From contig JAJYKC010000039.1 of assembly GCA_021788955.1 (NCBI GenBank), positions 1 through 9,750 of the forward strand: DNA of 9,750 bases. The letters run 5' to 3'. Below, one piece after another: positions 7,244 to 9,750 of this stretch. The stretch is from Acidobacteriota bacterium. Lineage in GTDB: Bacteria > Acidobacteriota > Terriglobia > Bryobacterales > Bryobacteraceae. Below the pieces are notes generated by a model that worked only from the letters and a program-made list of their open reading frames with translations, did not search any database and was not told the origin of the DNA. Positions within the stretch are counted from its first letter, which is position 1. Each line of letters begins with the position of its first letter. The translations under genes and the position numbers were made by a program.

Positions 7244-8563
7244 ATGACCCGTCTGCTGATCTGGTTCTTTGCTCCTGCGCTTGCTCTGGCCGGCGTGCCT
7301 TCGTTGATCGCGATCCGGGGCGCGCATATCGTTCCGGTGAGTGGGCCCGAGATGGCGCAAGCTACGTTGGTTGTGCGCGACGGCGTAATTGAAGCTGTGG
7401 GCCCGAACGTGGCGATTCCGCAAGGGGCGTGGGTGATCGACGGCAAGGGGCTGACGGTTTATCCGGGGTTTGTCGATGCGCTCGACGATGCGGGAATCCC
7501 TGCGGTGCGGCCCGCTGCTCCGGCCGGGCCGCCGCCTGGGGCGGGCGCTGCTCCTGCGCCGCCTGCACAGGGGCCGGAGGACCGGCCTGCGACGGAAAGC
7601 TGGCTGCGGGCAGCGGATCTGGTTCGTCCCGACGGGCCGCATGTACACGAGTTACGCAGCGCGGGGTTCACGACCGCGGTTTCGTTTCCGACTCAGGGCA
7701 TCTTCGCCGGGCAGGGAGCGGTGATCGAGTTAGGCGGCGAGCGGGCGGGGGACATGGTGGTAGAGACGCCGGCGGCTGAGTACATCACGACGCAGACGCA
7801 CGGCTTTGGCAGTTACCCCGGATCGCTGATGGGCGTCATCGCCTACATCCGCCAGCTTTATCTGGACGCAGGCTACTACAAGACGGTGCGGACGGCGTAC
7901 GACCAGCATCAGGCGGGAGCGCCGCGGCCGGCCTACGACCGGGCGATCGAGGGCGTGCTCGAACCGCCGCGCATTCTGCTGCCGGCGGGAAGGCTGGTGG
8001 AGATCGACCGCATGATGCGGTTCGGCAAGGAACTGGGCCGGAAGACGGTGCTGTACGGGATGGCGGAAGGATTTCGCGCGGGCGATTTGTTAAAAGGCGC
8101 GAATGTAGGCGTGCTCGTCAACCTGAAGTGGCCGGAGGCGGAGCGCGACGGCGACCCGAACGCGTACGTGACGCTTCGAACCCTGGAAGTTCGGCAGAAT
8201 GCGCCGTCAACGGCGGCGGTGCTGCAGAAGGCGGGCGTGCCGTTCGCGTTCTATTCGGGAGGGTTGACGACGCGAACGGCGCTGGTGCGGGCGATGCGGC
8301 GGGCGCTCGACGCGGGCTTGAACCGGGCGGACGCGCTTCGCGCGATGACGCTCGAGCCGGCCGCGATTTACGGCGTGGCGGACAGGATGGGGACGATTGA
8401 GAAAGGCAAGATCGCGAACTTGACGGTCACCGACGGGGATTGGTTCGAGGAGAAGACAAAGGTGAAGTTCGTGCTGGTGGACGGGAAGAAATACGAACCG
8501 GAGCCGGAGATGCCACCGCCCGCGGCCAATGGACGTGGACGCGCGCCGGAGGTGGCGAAATGA
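7244..8563 (+). CDS. Exported amidohydrolase-superfamily protein lacking metal ligands (probable pseudoenzyme)
   Basis: The 439-residue protein has a signal peptide (hydrophobic 4-15, cleavage likely after ALA at 16). It then shows the N-terminal beta-sandwich typical of the amidohydrolase superfamily: IRGAHIVPVSG, LVVRDGVIEAVGP and VIDGKGLTVYPGFVDA. The superfamily's D-x-H-x-H metal site should follow, but here it reads D78-A-L80-D-D82, so both histidines are gone. The later equivalents also lack ligands: KTVLYGMAEG where a histidine pair normally sits, and FAFYSGG where the catalytic aspartate would be. A Pro/Ala/Gly-rich insert covers about 86-115. The C-terminal ALRAMTLEPAAIYGVADRMGTIEKGK segment is normal for the family. 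I infer a structural or regulatory partner of the next protein. The ATG at 7244 is the first start after the in-frame stop at 7235; no clear Shine-Dalgarno is seen. It overlaps the next gene by four bases. Confidence 0.85.
   Translation: MTRLLIWFFAPALALAGVPSLIAIRGAHIVPVSGPEMAQATLVVRDGVIEAVGPNVAIPQGAWVIDGKGLTVYPGFVDALDDAGIPAVRPAAPAGPPPGAGAAPAPPAQGPEDRPATESWLRAADLVRPDGPHVHELRSAGFTTAVSFPTQGIFAGQGAVIELGGERAGDMVVETPAAEYITTQTHGFGSYPGSLMGVIAYIRQLYLDAGYYKTVRTAYDQHQAGAPRPAYDRAIEGVLEPPRILLPAGRLVEIDRMMRFGKELGRKTVLYGMAEGFRAGDLLKGANVGVLVNLKWPEAERDGDPNAYVTLRTLEVRQNAPSTAAVLQKAGVPFAFYSGGLTTRTALVRAMRRALDAGLNRADALRAMTLEPAAIYGVADRMGTIEKGKIANLTVTDGDWFEEKTKVKFVLVDGKKYEPEPEMPPPAANGRGRAPEVAK
8548..8552 (+). promoter_or_regulatory. 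Shine-Dalgarno site inside the upstream gene
   Basis: GGAGG lies seven bases before the ATG at 8560, within the last codons of the preceding gene. With the ATGA stop-start overlap at 8560-8563 it indicates translational coupling of the pair. Confidence 0.8.
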
Positions 8564-9750
8564 GAGCACTGGCAGTGGCGGTGGGGTTGATAGTTTTTGC
8601 TGGGCTTTCGGTGCGGGCGGAGACGATGGTGATCCGCAACGCGACGATCCTCACGGTGACGAAGGGCACGATTCAGAAGGGTTCGATTCTGATTCGCGAC
8701 GGCAAGATCGTGGAAGTGGGCGAGACGGTGGACGCGCCGGCGGGTGCGACGGTGATAGATGCGGCGGGACTGTACGTGATGCCCGGCATCATCGACTGCC
8801 ATTCGCACATCGCGACGGAGGCGGTGAACGAAGGCAGCGTATCTGTGTCGTCGATGGTGGGGATTCCGGACACGCTGAATCCGGAAGACATCCACATCTA
8901 CGACGCGCTCGCCGGGGGCGTAACGACGGCAAACATTCTTCACGGCAGCGCGAACGCGATCGGCGGGAAGACGGTGGTGATCAAGATGAGGTGGGGTAAG
9001 ACGGCTGCCGAGCTACCGTTTCAGGGCGCGTTGCCGGGGATCAAGTTTGCGCTCGGAGAGAATCCGAAGCGGCAGGGAAATCCATCAATGTTTCGGAGCA
9101 CAAACCTGCGGTATCCGGCGACGCGGATGGGCGTGGCGGATACGATTCGCGAAGCGTTCAACGAGGCAAAGATCTATCAGGCGAAGTGGAACCGCTATCG
9201 CGCGGCCGTGGCGCGGGACGAGAAGGCGATTCCGCCGCGGAGAGACCTGAAACTCGATCCGCTGGTGGAAGTGCTCGAAGGCAAGAGGCTGGTGCACGCG
9301 CACTGCTACCGGGCCGACGAGATTCTGATGCTGCTGAAGATCGCCGACGATTATGGCTTCAAGATCCGCACGCTGCAGCACGTGCTGGAAGGCTACAAGG
9401 TGGCCGGCGAGATCGCGGCGCACGGCACGGGCGCCTCGACGTTCAGCGACTGGTACGGGTACAAGGAAGAGGCCAACGACGCGATTCCGTACAACGCCGC
9501 GATCATGGCGCGGAAGGGTGTGCTCGTGAGCCTGAACTCGGATTCCGAACAACTGATGAGGCATCTAAACGACGAAGCGGCGAAGGTGATGAAGTACGGC
9601 GGCATGAGCGAAACCGAAGCGCTCTCCATGATTACGATCAATCCGGCGAAGCAACTCGAGATCGACTCGCGCGTGGGCTCGATTGAAGTAGGCAAGGACG
9701 CCGACCTGGCGATTTTCGACGGGCATCCGTTGTCGAACTACTCGAAGGTG
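8560..9750 (+). CDS. Exported metal-dependent amidohydrolase (imidazolonepropionase-like), 3' end outside the window
   Basis: The frame is open for 397 codons to the window edge without a stop. Residues 1-20 form a signal peptide (MRALAVAVGLIVFAGLSVRA). The superfamily pattern follows: ATILTVTKGTIQKGSILIRDG, then MPGIIDCHSHIA with H81 and H83 as the first metal ligands. Further candidate ligands and catalytic residues are K142 (VVIKMRWG), H246/H248 (VHAHCY), H274 (LQHVLEGYK) and D328 (LNSDSEQ). The end, SMITINPAKQL...VGSIEVGKDADLAIFDG, is the usual C-terminal return to the beta-sandwich, so probably only a few dozen residues are missing. The enzyme should hydrolyse a cyclic amide or peptide-like C-N bond outside the cytoplasm; the substrate cannot be read from sequence. 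It is made together with the degenerate paralogue upstream. Confidence 0.92.
   Translation, partial: MRALAVAVGLIVFAGLSVRAETMVIRNATILTVTKGTIQKGSILIRDGKIVEVGETVDAPAGATVIDAAGLYVMPGIIDCHSHIATEAVNEGSVSVSSMVGIPDTLNPEDIHIYDALAGGVTTANILHGSANAIGGKTVVIKMRWGKTAAELPFQGALPGIKFALGENPKRQGNPSMFRSTNLRYPATRMGVADTIREAFNEAKIYQAKWNRYRAAVARDEKAIPPRRDLKLDPLVEVLEGKRLVHAHCYRADEILMLLKIADDYGFKIRTLQHVLEGYKVAGEIAAHGTGASTFSDWYGYKEEANDAIPYNAAIMARKGVLVSLNSDSEQLMRHLNDEAAKVMKYGGMSETEALSMITINPAKQLEIDSRVGSIEVGKDADLAIFDGHPLSNYSKV

Noticed and set aside
1..9750. Search for tRNA genes, CRISPR repeats, insertion-sequence ends, toxin-antitoxin or defence genes
   Set aside because: No cloverleaf-like segment, no regularly spaced direct repeats, no transposase or integrase motifs and no small paired genes were seen.

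Overview
The window is high-G+C bacterial DNA carrying five protein genes, all on the plus strand. The best lineage clue is the protein at 3862-5862. Its first half matches the "Solibacter uncharacterized C-terminal domain" type (TIGR03437), a paralogous family greatly expanded in Acidobacteriota of the Solibacter/Bryobacter group. The secreted unknown protein at 6089-7075 is also of a kind I associate with Acidobacteriota. No tRNA, rRNA, CRISPR array, insertion sequence or phage gene was seen. The region reads as ordinary chromosome.

Layout. (1) 1-169 is a leader with a good sigma70-type promoter and a hairpin at the predicted transcript start. (2) 170-3790 encodes a large soluble hybrid histidine kinase: a degenerate N-terminal receiver, PAS-PAS-GAF-PAS-PAS, HisKA, HATPase and an intact C-terminal receiver. 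(3) 3862-5862 encodes an exported beta-rich protein with a TIGR03437-type domain followed by a probable beta-propeller; a short hairpin lies over its ribosome-binding region. (4) 5863-6088 holds a long inverted repeat, a strong promoter and a leader with overlapping hairpins. (5) 6089-7075 encodes an exported two-domain protein of unknown function. (6) 7244-8563 and 8560-9750 (running off the window) form a translationally coupled pair of exported amidohydrolase-superfamily proteins. The first lacks the metal-binding histidines; the second has them.

How the genes may work together. The amidohydrolase pair is the clearest functional unit: a 4-base ATGA overlap, two signal peptides, and a catalytic protein next to a degenerate one. 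The arrangement resembles a split version of long two-domain amidohydrolases that I recall from Bacteroidota. The kinase appears to be its own transcription unit and no cognate regulator lies beside it. The two exported unknown proteins have no obvious link to it beyond proximity.

I did not find a clearly new defence or mobile system. The points most worth a second look are the pseudoenzyme/enzyme pair, the kinase's degenerate N-terminal receiver, and the structured leader before 6089.
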